Assembly (NCBI GenBank): GCA_020721605.1
Contig: DYML01000003.1
Span: forward strand, 1 to 48,388
From: Anaerolinea thermophila
GTDB lineage: Bacteria > Chloroflexota > Anaerolineae > Anaerolineales > Villigracilaceae
Length of the DNA stretch: 48,388 bases
Direction of reading: 5' to 3'
Shown here piece after piece: positions 17,380-26,536 of the stretch (the stretch's first letter is position 1; each line of letters begins with the position of its first letter). Below the pieces are notes generated by a model. The model made no database searches. It was not told the DNA's origin and saw only the letters and a program-made list of their open reading frames with translations. A program made the position numbers and the translations under genes.

Positions 17380-18315
17380 TTATGAAAAATTATTTTTGCG
17401 CAAGCCGAAAAACAGACCGGGGATGATCTGCGACATGCGAGCGTAGCCGTTGGCTTGGAGGTCAAAATCTTTGTGCCGCCAGCCGTAGAGCAAATCTCTT
17501 GCGCCGCGATAAAAAGACAGCGCAGCGCGAACGAGCATCAACCAATGCCCATGCCGCAAGTGCTTGCCGTAAAACATACCCTGACTCCAGGCGTACATGC
17601 GGTAGGTTTCTGCCATTTGGTTTTTATCACGCCAGTGAAAATGATAGACAATAATTTCGGGTGCAAAGACGATTGGGATGCCGATAGAAAGGGCGCGATA
17701 TGCCCAGTCGTTTTCTTCGGCGGCGAACAGGGTAGGATCAAATGCGCCTATCAACTGGGCGGTTTTGAGCGCAAAGCCCATGTTGGCGCTTGCCAGCGGG
17801 CTGTGAATTCTGACGGACGGGCGATGGTGAACACAAGGTGTTTGAGACATTACCACTGTGGGCGGAATTCCTTCGCCTGCTGGTTGCAGCCGCCCTGTAA
17901 CCAACGCGCTGGGATTTTCTCTTAATTGAATTTCCATTGTTTCGAGCCAGTTTCTTTCGGGGATGCAATCATCGTCCAGGGCAACCACAAAAGTAGTTTG
18001 CACATGGGCAAGCCCTTCATTGCGGGCGGAAGCAGGGCTTCTTTGCGCAGAATGCAGGCGCTTAATCTCAAGCCCTAAAGCGCCCAGCGGATGAAGCCAT
18101 TGTTCAACTTGCGGGTTGCAGCCCTGATCAACGAGGATTAAATGCCCCGGCAAAACAGTTCCGCTGGCGATGCCTTGCAAACATTGTTGAAGCAGAGCGC
18201 GCCCAACAGTGGGAATGACGACTGTAAAATTATCCAACTTGCGAGGAAGCAGGCAGTCGGCTTGAGGAGCGGGAGGGAACGAGTCAGATGGTTTAATAAT
18301 GATCCTCCGAGGCAA
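17380..18315 (-). CDS. Glycosyltransferase family 2
   Basis: 311 aa at most. GT-A fold: FTVVIPTVGRALLQQCLQGI at the start, and FVVALDDDCIPERNWLETM containing the DxD-type metal site. ENDWAYRALSIGIPIVF and YHFHWRDKNQMAETYRMYAW follow, like rhamnosyl/WcaA-type enzymes. No ATG exists upstream of the conserved core. The track start is TTG 18315, which lies 22 bp inside the flippase gene. A strong GGAGG within the flippase's last codons is better placed for an ATT codon that overlaps the flippase TAA. Either way, translation is probably coupled to the flippase. Confidence 0.83.
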   Translation of the reverse strand: MPRRIIIKPSDSFPPAPQADCLLPRKLDNFTVVIPTVGRALLQQCLQGIASGTVLPGHLILVDQGCNPQVEQWLHPLGALGLEIKRLHSAQRSPASARNEGLAHVQTTFVVALDDDCIPERNWLETMEIQLRENPSALVTGRLQPAGEGIPPTVVMSQTPCVHHRPSVRIHSPLASANMGFALKTAQLIGAFDPTLFAAEENDWAYRALSIGIPIVFAPEIIVYHFHWRDKNQMAETYRMYAWSQGMFYGKHLRHGHWLMLVRAALSFYRGARDLLYGWRHKDFDLQANGYARMSQIIPGLFFGLRKNNFS

Positions 18316-19849
18316 CAGGCTCTGGCTGAAATTTACGCAGCATTTGAAAAAAAAGCGCGTTGAATTGCCAAAGAATAAACGTGAAGTCTTTTATGGTGAT
18401 AACAGAGGTTAAAACACAAAGAGCGGCGAAGAGAAACATAATGCCGATTTTTATCCAAACAAGTGAAGCGCCCAGCAGCAGGAAGACCATTGCGCAAGCG
18501 CCAAAAATTAAAATTGGCTTTAGAAAATCTAAAATTCCAGCCATAATTTTTTTACGATATAAAAATAAAATATCCAGTGGAATTGCCACCATATTTCCAA
18601 TCACTTTTGCCAGCGCTGCCCCATTAAAGCCAAGCAGAGGAATAAAAAGCAAGTTTGCAAGCAGACTAAAAACAGCGCGGATGGCGTTAACGGTCAGCGT
18701 TTTGTTTGTCTCTCCAATTGCCACCAAAGAATAACCAAGCGTATTTTCCACACTATTAAGATTCCAGCCAATCATCAAAAGTATAAAAGCAGGCACACAA
18801 GGTAAATAATTTTGAGAGAAAAGGAATTCGATGATTTCGCGCCCAAACAGCAAAGCCGCCAAAGCGCCGGAAATAGTAACCAAGGCAAGCCAGCGCGTAG
18901 AGTTATTAAGCAGGTTGATCAACTTTTTATCTTCGCCGCGCGCAGAAAGGTTTGCAAAAAAGGGCAGATACACAGAGAGAAACGCCTCGTATAAGCCGCC
19001 AAGACTTTGCGGAATTTTTTGAGCAACGGCATAATAAGCCACGCCCGCCGGACCCAATAACGCGCCAATCAGAAAGGTATCCAGGCGGCTGTAGGAAAAA
19101 TCTAAAATGTATTGAAATTGAAGCGGGAACCCAAAAGTCAGCATCTGCTTAAGCAAACGCATGTGAAATTTTCCGCCCTTTTGGCTGGGAATTAAAAAAT
19201 AAGCATAAGCATAGGCAATCAAAGACGAAAGCAACTTGGCGTACATAACGCCAAACACGCCTTGATTCAAAAGCAAAACAAAAATTGCAGTAAATACAAG
19301 GTTTAAGAAACTTGCCAAAAAATTGGAAATGGCAATTTCTCCAAAATGAAACAGCCCCTGTAAAACGCAGGTAAAAGTTTTGCCCAGACTTTCAAAAACG
19401 AACAGAAGCGGAGCATAAATAAGCAGGCTGCGTAACAGGGGTGATTTTATAAACGGGTCTAAAAATGGCGACAAAGCCAGGGCTACAATAATGACGAATA
19501 CGACTGTTAATATTCTGAAATAAATCACGGTTTGAATTAAGTCTGACTGCGTTTGTTTTTCTGAGGCGCTTGCAATAAATTTTGGAATTGCCAAAGTCTG
19601 CCCAAAGGCGCTTACTTCGGCAAGGAAACTTGCGCCAACTTGAAGTAGAACAAAAACGCCAAAGTCGTCAGGAACCAATTTTCGAACCACAAAGATTATG
19701 GTTGCCAACCCCAAAAAAGTGGAAAGCAGGTTTGCCAGCCCAAGAGAGAACGCTCCGCCCAAAAAGCGGGAGAACATAAAACCGTCTGACGCTTTTTGAG
19801 GAGTGTTGGGCTTTTCCTGTTGCGATTTGGAGTTGTGAACGTGGGACAT
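18293..19849 (-). CDS. Polysaccharide flippase, Wzx/MATE-like
   Basis: 518 aa. Start is ATG 19849 with an AGAGGT-type site upstream; the longer ORF would overlap the ligase gene. After a polar N-terminus there are about 12-14 hydrophobic segments. The first carries FLGGAFSLGLANLLSTFLGLATIIFVVRKLVPDDFG, the classical start of a polysaccharide biosynthesis/flippase protein. These proteins move undecaprenyl-linked repeat units across the cytoplasmic membrane. The pairing with a Wzz-like protein and an O-antigen ligase/polymerase supports a Wzx/Wzy-dependent pathway. Confidence 0.88.
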   Translation of the reverse strand: MSHVHNSKSQQEKPNTPQKASDGFMFSRFLGGAFSLGLANLLSTFLGLATIIFVVRKLVPDDFGVFVLLQVGASFLAEVSAFGQTLAIPKFIASASEKQTQSDLIQTVIYFRILTVVFVIIVALALSPFLDPFIKSPLLRSLLIYAPLLFVFESLGKTFTCVLQGLFHFGEIAISNFLASFLNLVFTAIFVLLLNQGVFGVMYAKLLSSLIAYAYAYFLIPSQKGGKFHMRLLKQMLTFGFPLQFQYILDFSYSRLDTFLIGALLGPAGVAYYAVAQKIPQSLGGLYEAFLSVYLPFFANLSARGEDKKLINLLNNSTRWLALVTISGALAALLFGREIIEFLFSQNYLPCVPAFILLMIGWNLNSVENTLGYSLVAIGETNKTLTVNAIRAVFSLLANLLFIPLLGFNGAALAKVIGNMVAIPLDILFLYRKKIMAGILDFLKPILIFGACAMVFLLLGASLVWIKIGIMFLFAALCVLTSVITIKDFTFILWQFNALFFQMLRKFQPEPVASEDHY

Positions 19850-19856
19850 GGTGTTT

Positions 19857-21326
19857 CTACCTCTTAGGCAGTTGTGTGTAAAAAATGGCTTCATTGACAC
19901 CGGCAATCACACCAATGAGGGGAGTCCAACTGGGTGTAATTAAGTAGGGCTCCACAAATGAAATCATTAAAATTTCCATAAATGCCAGAGAAAAAGCCAG
20001 AACGATTGCTTGTAAATATGGGTCTGAAATTTTTCTCCAATTTTTTAGCCCGCGCGTCATTGCAAAAATAATAAAGAACAACAAGCCGAGATACCCCACA
20101 ACTCCTGCTTTGAGCATGATGTAGAGATGCCCGTTATGAATGTAAGTGCGACCGTCAAACAGTTCGTGGTCTCTTGAAGTCCACGGGCGATAGGTGGCTC
20201 CCATGCCCAAGCCGAGAACAGGGTGAGAGATGATTTGAGGCAGTGCGTATTGATATTCAAAATCCCTCCAACGTAAACTGCTGTTTGCGTCTTCGTAGGT
20301 TTGCGTCTCTGTCATGGTGCCAGCACGCCCAAAAGCAGCGCGAACTAAAATGGCGCCGGGGGATTCTGGCTGGAACATTAAAAGAATTACAAGGATGACC
20401 GATAAAAAGGTTACGGTGAAAATCCAAAGCAAATATTTTTTTCTTTGTTGGCGGTTAACAAGAAAGCCCATGAGAAAAATACTAAGGGCAATGGCAACCC
20501 AGGATGCACGGAAGAAAGTTGTGACAATGCCCAAGCCAACCAACCCCAAGTGAATCATTCGGGAGAAATTGGAAAGGCGGGTTTGGTCTAACATTAAGAT
20601 GGCGAAGATGGCGGTAAAAGCCACCAGCATAATGGATTGTCCGGGTGGAATGACACGGGTGGCTCTGGCAAATTCCCCGCCCTCGCTGCCGATCATCTCA
20701 ACCCTGCCTGCCAGAATAATTTGCGATTGACCCAATAAATATTGAGCAATTGTTGCGGCGGCAACCACAGCGGCAATGAGAAGTATGCCCCAAATTAGCC
20801 AAAGAATTTGTTCTTTTTTGCGAATAAGGTTGGTGACAATGAAAAAGAGGATGTACCCCAGCACAACGCGCAATTCGCCCAGAGATTGCTTCCAATACAA
20901 GGATGAATTGAAAATAGCAACCGCAGTAGAAGAAACTGAAGCCAGCAAAAAAATAACAAGGAACCAATCCAACGGGGTGTGAATTACTTTAAAGTTTGGC
21001 TCAACCAGCAGGCGTATTGTGAGCAGCGCAAAGGATAGCAATAAAATTGCATCAGTCAGATACAGTGAGCCAAAACCAAGCGAGACGGAAAAAGTGTGCG
21101 AAACCACCAAAATGCTGGAGGTCAAAATTAGATAGAGCAGAACTAAAACTTCAGCATGGAGAATTGCAATGATTCCGCACCAACCAACAAGCAAGCCAAT
21201 CAACGCCCACATTGGAGAAATCAACGTGGATGCCAAGCCCAGCAGCAGCCCGACGCTACAGGCGATGCCGATGTGGAGGTATATTTTAGGCAAGTCTGAA
21301 ATTTTTTTTATGGTTTGCTCTCGCAT
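19857..21326 (-). CDS. O-antigen ligase/polymerase family membrane protein
   Basis: 489 aa. Start ATG 21326 has AGAAGG 9 nt upstream. About 10-12 transmembrane segments are evident. The large extracytoplasmic loop near residues 350-400 has HPVLGLGMGATYRPW followed by HNGHLYIMLKAGVVGYLGLLFF, the hallmark of the O-Antigen_lig (Wzy_C) family. It would polymerise flipped repeat units or ligate chains to an acceptor. It lies 7 bp from the flippase start and is separated from the aminotransferase gene by 137 bp with two hairpins. Confidence 0.88.
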   Translation of the reverse strand: MREQTIKKISDLPKIYLHIGIACSVGLLLGLASTLISPMWALIGLLVGWCGIIAILHAEVLVLLYLILTSSILVVSHTFSVSLGFGSLYLTDAILLLSFALLTIRLLVEPNFKVIHTPLDWFLVIFLLASVSSTAVAIFNSSLYWKQSLGELRVVLGYILFFIVTNLIRKKEQILWLIWGILLIAAVVAAATIAQYLLGQSQIILAGRVEMIGSEGGEFARATRVIPPGQSIMLVAFTAIFAILMLDQTRLSNFSRMIHLGLVGLGIVTTFFRASWVAIALSIFLMGFLVNRQQRKKYLLWIFTVTFLSVILVILLMFQPESPGAILVRAAFGRAGTMTETQTYEDANSSLRWRDFEYQYALPQIISHPVLGLGMGATYRPWTSRDHELFDGRTYIHNGHLYIMLKAGVVGYLGLLFFIIFAMTRGLKNWRKISDPYLQAIVLAFSLAFMEILMISFVEPYLITPSWTPLIGVIAGVNEAIFYTQLPKR

Positions 21327-21380
21327 GAGAATTTGCCTTCTGTTATGCCGCCATAAGCCCAATCAAAGAAAATTAAATAA

Positions 21381-21453
21381 GCGTCAATCCATATTGATGC
21401 AGTTGCCCAGCCAAACCGGGCGGAGTGGAGATAGACCCGCCCAGCCTGGCTGG
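21381..21453 (-). other. Two intercistronic hairpins within EPS operon
   Basis: Between the aminotransferase stop and the O-antigen ligase start are two inverted repeats: GCGTCAAT/ATTGATGC (7 of 8 pairs, 4-nt loop, 21381-21400) and a compound stem CCAGCCA..GGGCGG / CCGCCC..TGGCTGG (21407-21453). Neither is followed by a T tract on the transcribed strand, so mRNA processing or stability control is likelier than termination. Confidence 0.5.
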
Positions 21454-21463
21454 AAGATATTAA

Positions 21464-22609
21464 TCAGGAGACGTTTGCGTTTTCAAATTGAGGCTCACTT
21501 ATTTGATTCGCTTCAAAAAAATTTTTTACAGCCGCAGCCACATATTCAATCTGGTCATTTTCCAAATCTGCGTACATGGGCAGAGATAAAATTTGAGTGG
21601 CTGCCTGTTCTGTGGCAGGCAGATCACCTTTTTGATACCCCAAAAATTCCATTGACTTTTGCAGGTGGAGTGGAATTGGGTAATGAATGCCAGTAAAAAT
21701 ATTCTGGCTTTTAAGCCAAGCCTGAAGTTCGTCTCGCTGGGGCGTTTTAATCACATACAGATGGTAGACATGAAAATTATTGGAATGCGCGATTGGCGTT
21801 ACAACCGGAGCAGCGCTTAACAGTTTGCCGTAAAGATTTGCGTGTGTGCGGCGCTGCCCATTCCAGTCTTCCAAATGTGGCAATTTGACGCGCAATACAA
21901 CTGCCTGCAATTCATCCAAGCGCCCGTTTAAGCCCAACATGTCGTGATGGTATCTTGCGCCAGAGCCATGATCGCGGATCATGCGCATCTTGAGCGCCAG
22001 GTCAGAGTCGTTGGTGGTAATAAAACCGCCTTCACCATAAGCGCCCAAATTTTTGGAAAAATAGAAACTGAAGCCGGCGGCATCTGCCAGGCTGCCCGCT
22101 TTGCGTCCTTTGTATTCAGCGCCATGCGCCTGGCAGGCATCTTCAACGACCCGCAAACCATACCGCGCGGCAACCTCCAGCAATGGGTCCATATCCACCG
22201 TTTGACCATATAAATGCACGGGCAAAACGGCTTTGGTGCGCGGCGTAATTTTTGCTTCAACCTGTGAAACATCCATCAAGCAGGTGTCTGGGTCAATATC
22301 TACAAATACTGGTGTGGCGCCAGCAAGGAGAATTGCCTCCACAGTAGCAATGAAAGTATGTGCCACTGTGATAACTTCGTCTCCAGGTCCAATATTCATG
22401 GCGCGCAAAATAATATGAAGCGCAGTCGTGCCATCGCTTACGCCAATGCCGTAAGATGCGCCGCAAAATTGAGAAAATTCCTTTTCCAACTGTTGAACAT
22501 TTTCTCCCAAAAACAATTGCATACCATCCAGCGCTTTTTCAAAACCAGCAAATATTTGATCTTTCAAAGGTGCGTATTGTTTGCGTAAATCAACGAGCGG
22601 AACGTTCAT
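21464..22609 (-). CDS. DegT/DnrJ/EryC1/StrS sugar aminotransferase (WlbE/WbpE-like)
   Basis: 381 aa, PLP-dependent. VPLVDLRKQYAPLKDQI opens the protein, GVSDGTTALHIILRA and DEVITVAHTFIATVEAI bind PLP, and VVEDACQAHGAEYKG carries the cofactor Asp. The Schiff-base lysine is in FYFSKNLGAYGEGGF, and IRDHGSGARYHHDMLGLNGRLDELQA follows. Start ATG 22609 has AGGAGG 6 nt upstream. With the adjacent N-acetyltransferase and oxidoreductase it forms the WlbA-WlbE-WlbB type set, which turns UDP-GlcNAcA into the 3-acetamido derivative. In that pathway this enzyme would aminate C3 using glutamate. Confidence 0.88.
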   Translation of the reverse strand: MNVPLVDLRKQYAPLKDQIFAGFEKALDGMQLFLGENVQQLEKEFSQFCGASYGIGVSDGTTALHIILRAMNIGPGDEVITVAHTFIATVEAILLAGATPVFVDIDPDTCLMDVSQVEAKITPRTKAVLPVHLYGQTVDMDPLLEVAARYGLRVVEDACQAHGAEYKGRKAGSLADAAGFSFYFSKNLGAYGEGGFITTNDSDLALKMRMIRDHGSGARYHHDMLGLNGRLDELQAVVLRVKLPHLEDWNGQRRTHANLYGKLLSAAPVVTPIAHSNNFHVYHLYVIKTPQRDELQAWLKSQNIFTGIHYPIPLHLQKSMEFLGYQKGDLPATEQAATQILSLPMYADLENDQIEYVAAAVKNFFEANQISEPQFENANVS

Positions 22610-22619
22610 GGTCTGCCTC

Positions 22620-23108
22620 CTATTTTGTTTCTATAATTCGAATCATGCGGGCAGGGTTTCCTGCAACCACTGCGCCAGATGGTACATCATGGGTGACTAC
22701 GCTGCCTGCGCCGACAATGGCTTTTTCGCCAACGGTTACGCCACACAAAATGGTAGCGTTACTGCCGATGGAGGCGCCGCGCTGAATGAGGGTAGGGGTG
22801 CATTCCCAATCTGCTTCAGTTTGGAGTTGCCCTGTATCTGTGGCGGCACGCGGATATTTGTCATTAATAAACATCACGCCATGCCCAATGAATACTTCGT
22901 CTTCAATCGTTACGCCTTCGCAAATAAACGTATGGCTGGAAATTTTGACCCGTTTGCCAATTTTTGCGCCTTTTTGAATTTCAACAAATGTGCCAATTTT
23001 GCTTTCGTCGTCAATTTGACAGCCGTATAAATTAACAAAGGCGTAAATTTTTACCTCGTGTCCCAGTTTAACGTCGGGCGCAATGCGGGCGAATTCAGCG
23101 CTTACCAT
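22620..23108 (-). CDS. Hexapeptide-repeat N-acetyltransferase (WlbB/WbpD-like)
   Basis: 162 aa left-handed beta-helix enzyme. Repeated [LIV]GxxxxI hexapeptides run through IGTFVEIQKGAKIGKRVKISSHTFICEGVTIEDEVFIGHGVMF. The motif GHGVMFINDKYPRA is typical of WlbB/WbpD, which acetylates the 3-amino group of UDP-2-acetamido-3-amino-2,3-dideoxy-glucuronate using acetyl-CoA. AGNPARMIR closes the domain. The start overlaps the oxidoreductase stop by 7 bp, and the gene lies 10 bp before the aminotransferase. Confidence 0.85.
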   Translation of the reverse strand: MVSAEFARIAPDVKLGHEVKIYAFVNLYGCQIDDESKIGTFVEIQKGAKIGKRVKISSHTFICEGVTIEDEVFIGHGVMFINDKYPRAATDTGQLQTEADWECTPTLIQRGASIGSNATILCGVTVGEKAIVGAGSVVTHDVPSGAVVAGNPARMIRIIETK

Positions 23109-24124
23109 GTCATCACCCGATGTGTTTGACCGTTTAGCATGGAATGTTCTGCGGTTTCAAGAATCTTCACCACGTCCAAACCGCTTCGCCCAGAACTGCG
23201 CGGCAATTCCTTTTTTATGATGCAATCAAGAAAGTGCTGGCATTCCTGGCGCAAGGGTTCAACAAAACGGATATTGGGAATGGTGATGTCGCCCGTGTGA
23301 TAGTTGAAGTTAAATTCTTCAAAGCCGCCATTGGTGTAGGCGGGCGGCGCATCTACGCCCTTGTCGTAAATTTTAATTTTCTGGTCGCTTTCGATGTCGT
23401 TGTAAACAGCCATTTTCTTGCTGCCCACAACGGTAATGCGGCGAACTTTACATGGGTCTAGCCAACTCACATGAACATAGGCTGGAATATTTTCAGGAAA
23501 TAACATATTTAGATAGGCAACATCATGCACGCCTTCAAAGACGCATGGTGTACCTTGTGCGCTAACAGAGATGGGTTTTTTTCCAAGCAAATAAAGCAGA
23601 ATGGAAATGTCGTGCGGAGCCAGATCCCATAGCACATTAGAGTTGCGCTGAAATAGTCCAAGATTCAGCCGCGCGGCGTCCAGGTAATAAATTTCACCAA
23701 GTTCTCCGCTATCTATATAACTTTTTAGGGCATGAACCGCCGAGTTATATTCAAAAGTATGCCCAACCATGAGTGTTAATCCCCTGGAGTCTGACAAGGC
23801 GATCAAATCCTCGGCGTCCTGGCTTTTGAGGGTGATTGGTTTTTCGACCAGCACATGCAAGTTATGTTCAAGGCAATCTTTTGCAATTTTGTAATGAGTA
23901 ATTGGCGGAGTAGCAACTACCACTGCGTCCAAACCGAGATCAAAAAGTTCCCTGTAATCATGTTTGATAGAAACCTGCAAATATTTGGAGGCGGCTTGTT
24001 TGAATCGCCCTTCGTTTAGATCTGCAATTGCAACCAAATCTGCGGAAGGAAGTTCGTAAAAATTCCGCGTTAAATTAGGTCCCCAGTATCCATACCCAAT
24101 TATGCCAATACGTACAGTGTCCAT
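23102..24124 (-). CDS. Gfo/Idh/MocA oxidoreductase (WlbA/WbpB-like)
   Basis: 340 aa NAD-dependent sugar dehydrogenase. The Rossmann motif IGIIGYGYWGPNLTRNF is at the N-terminus, followed by VVVATPPITHYKIAKDCLEHNLHVLVEKPI (the EKP catalytic Lys segment) and VGHTFEYNSAVHAL. DLAPHDISILLYLLG supplies the conserved histidine. WlbA/WbpB oxidises C3 of UDP-GlcNAcA before amination. Start ATG 24124 has GGAGG 5 nt upstream. The UDP-GlcNAc 6-dehydrogenase needed to make the substrate is not in this window. Confidence 0.85.
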   Translation of the reverse strand: MDTVRIGIIGYGYWGPNLTRNFYELPSADLVAIADLNEGRFKQAASKYLQVSIKHDYRELFDLGLDAVVVATPPITHYKIAKDCLEHNLHVLVEKPITLKSQDAEDLIALSDSRGLTLMVGHTFEYNSAVHALKSYIDSGELGEIYYLDAARLNLGLFQRNSNVLWDLAPHDISILLYLLGKKPISVSAQGTPCVFEGVHDVAYLNMLFPENIPAYVHVSWLDPCKVRRITVVGSKKMAVYNDIESDQKIKIYDKGVDAPPAYTNGGFEEFNFNYHTGDITIPNIRFVEPLRQECQHFLDCIIKKELPRSSGRSGLDVVKILETAEHSMLNGQTHRVMTW

Positions 24125-24155
24125 GGAATCCTCCTTACATAAAGTAAAAATATTT

Positions 24156-24905
24156 TTAATATGCCCCAGTCATTGAAATAACGGCTATGGGGGTTTTTAT
24201 GATGATTTTCAAATCAAGCCAGATGGATTGTTTTTCGATGTACTCAATATCAAAACGAACCTGCTGATCAAAATCTGTGGTGGAACGCGCTGTCACTTGC
24301 TGCAAGCCTGTGATCCCTGGTTGAGCCTCCAAGCGCCGCAAATGCCAGGGTTTGTACATTTCCACTTCGTATGGAATTGCGGGTCTGGGACCAATGAGAC
24401 TCATATCGCCGCGCAGCACATTCCAAAGTTGAGGGAGTTCATCAAGACTTAATTTTCGTAAAAATTTTCCAGGGCGAATAATTCTTGAATCATTTACCAA
24501 TTTGCGCGGCTGGGTTGGCGCGCCTTGCAAGGCAGCCATTTGCTCTTCGTTGTTCTCAATGAGCGCCTTAACGTAAGCCTGATGCACGGCAGTATCTGCA
24601 TTTATTTTCATGGTTCGAAATTTATAGCATTGAAAATTAACCTTCTTCCAATAGGCATGTTTGCCATATATTTGCCTTTTTGCGCCCACTCGTTCTTGTT
24701 TAAAGAATATGGGACCCGGCGAGTAAATAAAAATTGCAACGGCAACCAGGAGCATTACAGGGAAAGCAAAAATGAGCAAGACACACGCAAGGGAGAAATC
24801 CATGACACGCTTGATGATGTAGTAATTTCTCCTGCCGCAAGTCACCAAACACAAAGCGTCTGGATCGTCATGTTGAATCAAGTTCAGGCTAATTTCGTTT
24901 TGCAA
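24156..24905 (-). CDS. Initiating sugar-phosphate transferase (WbaP/EpsL-type)
   Basis: 249 aa. The single hydrophobic helix at about 35-58 is followed by SPGPIFFKQERVG and CYKFRTMKINADTA. Then come RKLSLDELPQLWNVLRGDMSLIGPRPA and QPGITGLQQVTARST, the bacterial sugar transferase domain. The enzyme transfers a sugar-1-phosphate to undecaprenyl phosphate and starts the repeat unit at the membrane. The track start is TTG 24905, with AGGAGG 7 nt upstream, so it is a credible non-ATG start. It follows the Wzz/BY-kinase gene. Confidence 0.9.
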   Translation of the reverse strand: MQNEISLNLIQHDDPDALCLVTCGRRNYYIIKRVMDFSLACVLLIFAFPVMLLVAVAIFIYSPGPIFFKQERVGAKRQIYGKHAYWKKVNFQCYKFRTMKINADTAVHQAYVKALIENNEEQMAALQGAPTQPRKLVNDSRIIRPGKFLRKLSLDELPQLWNVLRGDMSLIGPRPAIPYEVEMYKPWHLRRLEAQPGITGLQQVTARSTTDFDQQVRFDIEYIEKQSIWLDLKIIIKTPIAVISMTGAY

Positions 24906-24947
24906 TGGAATGCCTCCTAAATAACAATAAACGAATAAAGCGCATAT

Positions 24948-26465
24948 TTATTTTTGGTGATATTGTGAGTAGTTGTATTCGGTTTTGTTTTCTGATTGGT
25001 TGATAACAAGTTCAATTGACTTGTTTTGAAACCGAGAGCCTGCCAATATTTTTTTTATAGAGCGCAAGGATTCTCGCCTTGCAAGCCCGCGCCGTATAAT
25101 CAACAATAAAGAATCAGCATAGGGAAGCACATACGTCATATCCACTGCCGCCAAAAGCGCGGGCGTATCCAGAATAACGTAATCAAATTGCTGCTTTAAA
25201 TCATCGAGCAAAGCGCCCATTTGCGGGGAACCCAACAAGATCGGCGGGTAATGTTCAAACTTGCCACTGGTGAGTATTTTTACACCGACAAACAAGGTAA
25301 CTTGAAGGGCATCTTTTAACATAATCTTCTGACCCAACACCTCAGCAAGCCCAACTTCATTAGGAACATCAAACCAAGTGTGCAGCGCTGGCAGGCGCGT
25401 GTCACAATCCACTACGGCGACGGTTTTCCCCAATTCAGACAGTGCAGACGCCAGGTGATATACAGATGTGGTCTTGCCTTGCTTTGGCTCGGCGCTCATT
25501 ACAAGCAACGCTTTTTTGTGCGCCTGTGGGTCAGCCGCCAGAATATTTACAGCCAAATTTCTAAAAGACTCTGACACCTGTGAATAACCAGGTTGCGCAA
25601 TATTTATATTTTTTTTGTCAACCTTTGGAATTCCAGCCAGTGCATTTAACGCAACAAGAGATTCAATGGCTTCTGTGGTGTAAAGAGTCGTATCTAAATT
25701 TTCAAAAATAAAAGCCAGACCCGCCCCGCCCACCAGCCCAAGCAGTATTCCCAAAGTGTAATTTAATAAAGTCTGCGGCTTGGCTGGAGACTGCGCTACC
25801 ACTGCCGGATCAACCACAGTGATCATGCTGGATTGAATTTCCTCTCTGTACTGAGCCTGATTGTATTGCGCCAGAAGTGTTGCATAAGTGTTTTGCTGCA
25901 ACTGCAACGACTGCCTGGAGGATTCAATCTTCTCCAACGCTGCCGGTGTTTGAACAACTATTTTTTCATATTCCCGCATTGCCCGATCTAGATCAGGCTG
26001 AACTTTGGCAAGTTGTTCACCCAAAACATCCAACGAATTTCTTCCACCTCCAGAGTACAGGTCATTGCTTTGAGAAATAAGAATATCCGCCAACGTATTG
26101 GCAGCCACGGCAGCCCGCTTGGCATTGGTATCTTCAACGGTTATTTTTATCAATTCTGTATTTGGAACAATCTCTGCTGCAACCACAGGAGGCTGCGCCA
26201 TGTCAAGCCGTTTTGCAAGTTCCACCAAAACAGGCTGGCTGACAGCAATTTGGACATAAGTATTCATTAACCGATCAGAATAGATATAGTCTGAATAGGC
26301 AACCTGCCCTCCAATGGAGGCGGCAATCCGCAGAGTTGTTGAAGACTGATATATAGAACTCTGCGCCTGAGTGCCAAAAATTGTTACAGCCATGATGGTA
26401 ATCACCGTAAATAGGATGATCCATTTTCTGCGTAAAATAATGTCAAGATAGTGTCTGAGTTCCAT
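24948..26465 (-). CDS. Wzz/BY-kinase fusion (chain length and tyrosine kinase)
   Basis: 505 aa. The N-terminus is a Wzz domain (ELRHYLDIILRRKWIILFTVITIMAVTIFGTQAQ, first membrane helix about 15-35) with a periplasmic coiled-coil stretch. A second helix (TLLNYTLGILLGLVGGAGLAFIF, about 230-250) precedes a cytoplasmic kinase domain. This domain has Walker A SAEPKQGKTT and Walker A' VAVVDCDTRLP, with FDYVILDTP as Walker B. The tail TEYNYSQYHQK contains the tyrosines usually autophosphorylated in this family. It controls chain length and export of the polymer and is typical of operon-proximal positions. Confidence 0.9.
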   Translation of the reverse strand: MELRHYLDIILRRKWIILFTVITIMAVTIFGTQAQSSIYQSSTTLRIAASIGGQVAYSDYIYSDRLMNTYVQIAVSQPVLVELAKRLDMAQPPVVAAEIVPNTELIKITVEDTNAKRAAVAANTLADILISQSNDLYSGGGRNSLDVLGEQLAKVQPDLDRAMREYEKIVVQTPAALEKIESSRQSLQLQQNTYATLLAQYNQAQYREEIQSSMITVVDPAVVAQSPAKPQTLLNYTLGILLGLVGGAGLAFIFENLDTTLYTTEAIESLVALNALAGIPKVDKKNINIAQPGYSQVSESFRNLAVNILAADPQAHKKALLVMSAEPKQGKTTSVYHLASALSELGKTVAVVDCDTRLPALHTWFDVPNEVGLAEVLGQKIMLKDALQVTLFVGVKILTSGKFEHYPPILLGSPQMGALLDDLKQQFDYVILDTPALLAAVDMTYVLPYADSLLLIIRRGLARRESLRSIKKILAGSRFQNKSIELVINQSENKTEYNYSQYHQK

Positions 26466-26536
26466 GTTATCTTTTCCTTGTTTAATTCATTTCGGAGAAA
26501 AAGAAAAAAATCCACAATGATTCATGCTTTTTATTT

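Noticed and set aside
21169-21696. 175-aa plus-strand ORF
   Set aside because: Antisense across two EPS genes and their hairpin-containing gap; no motifs.
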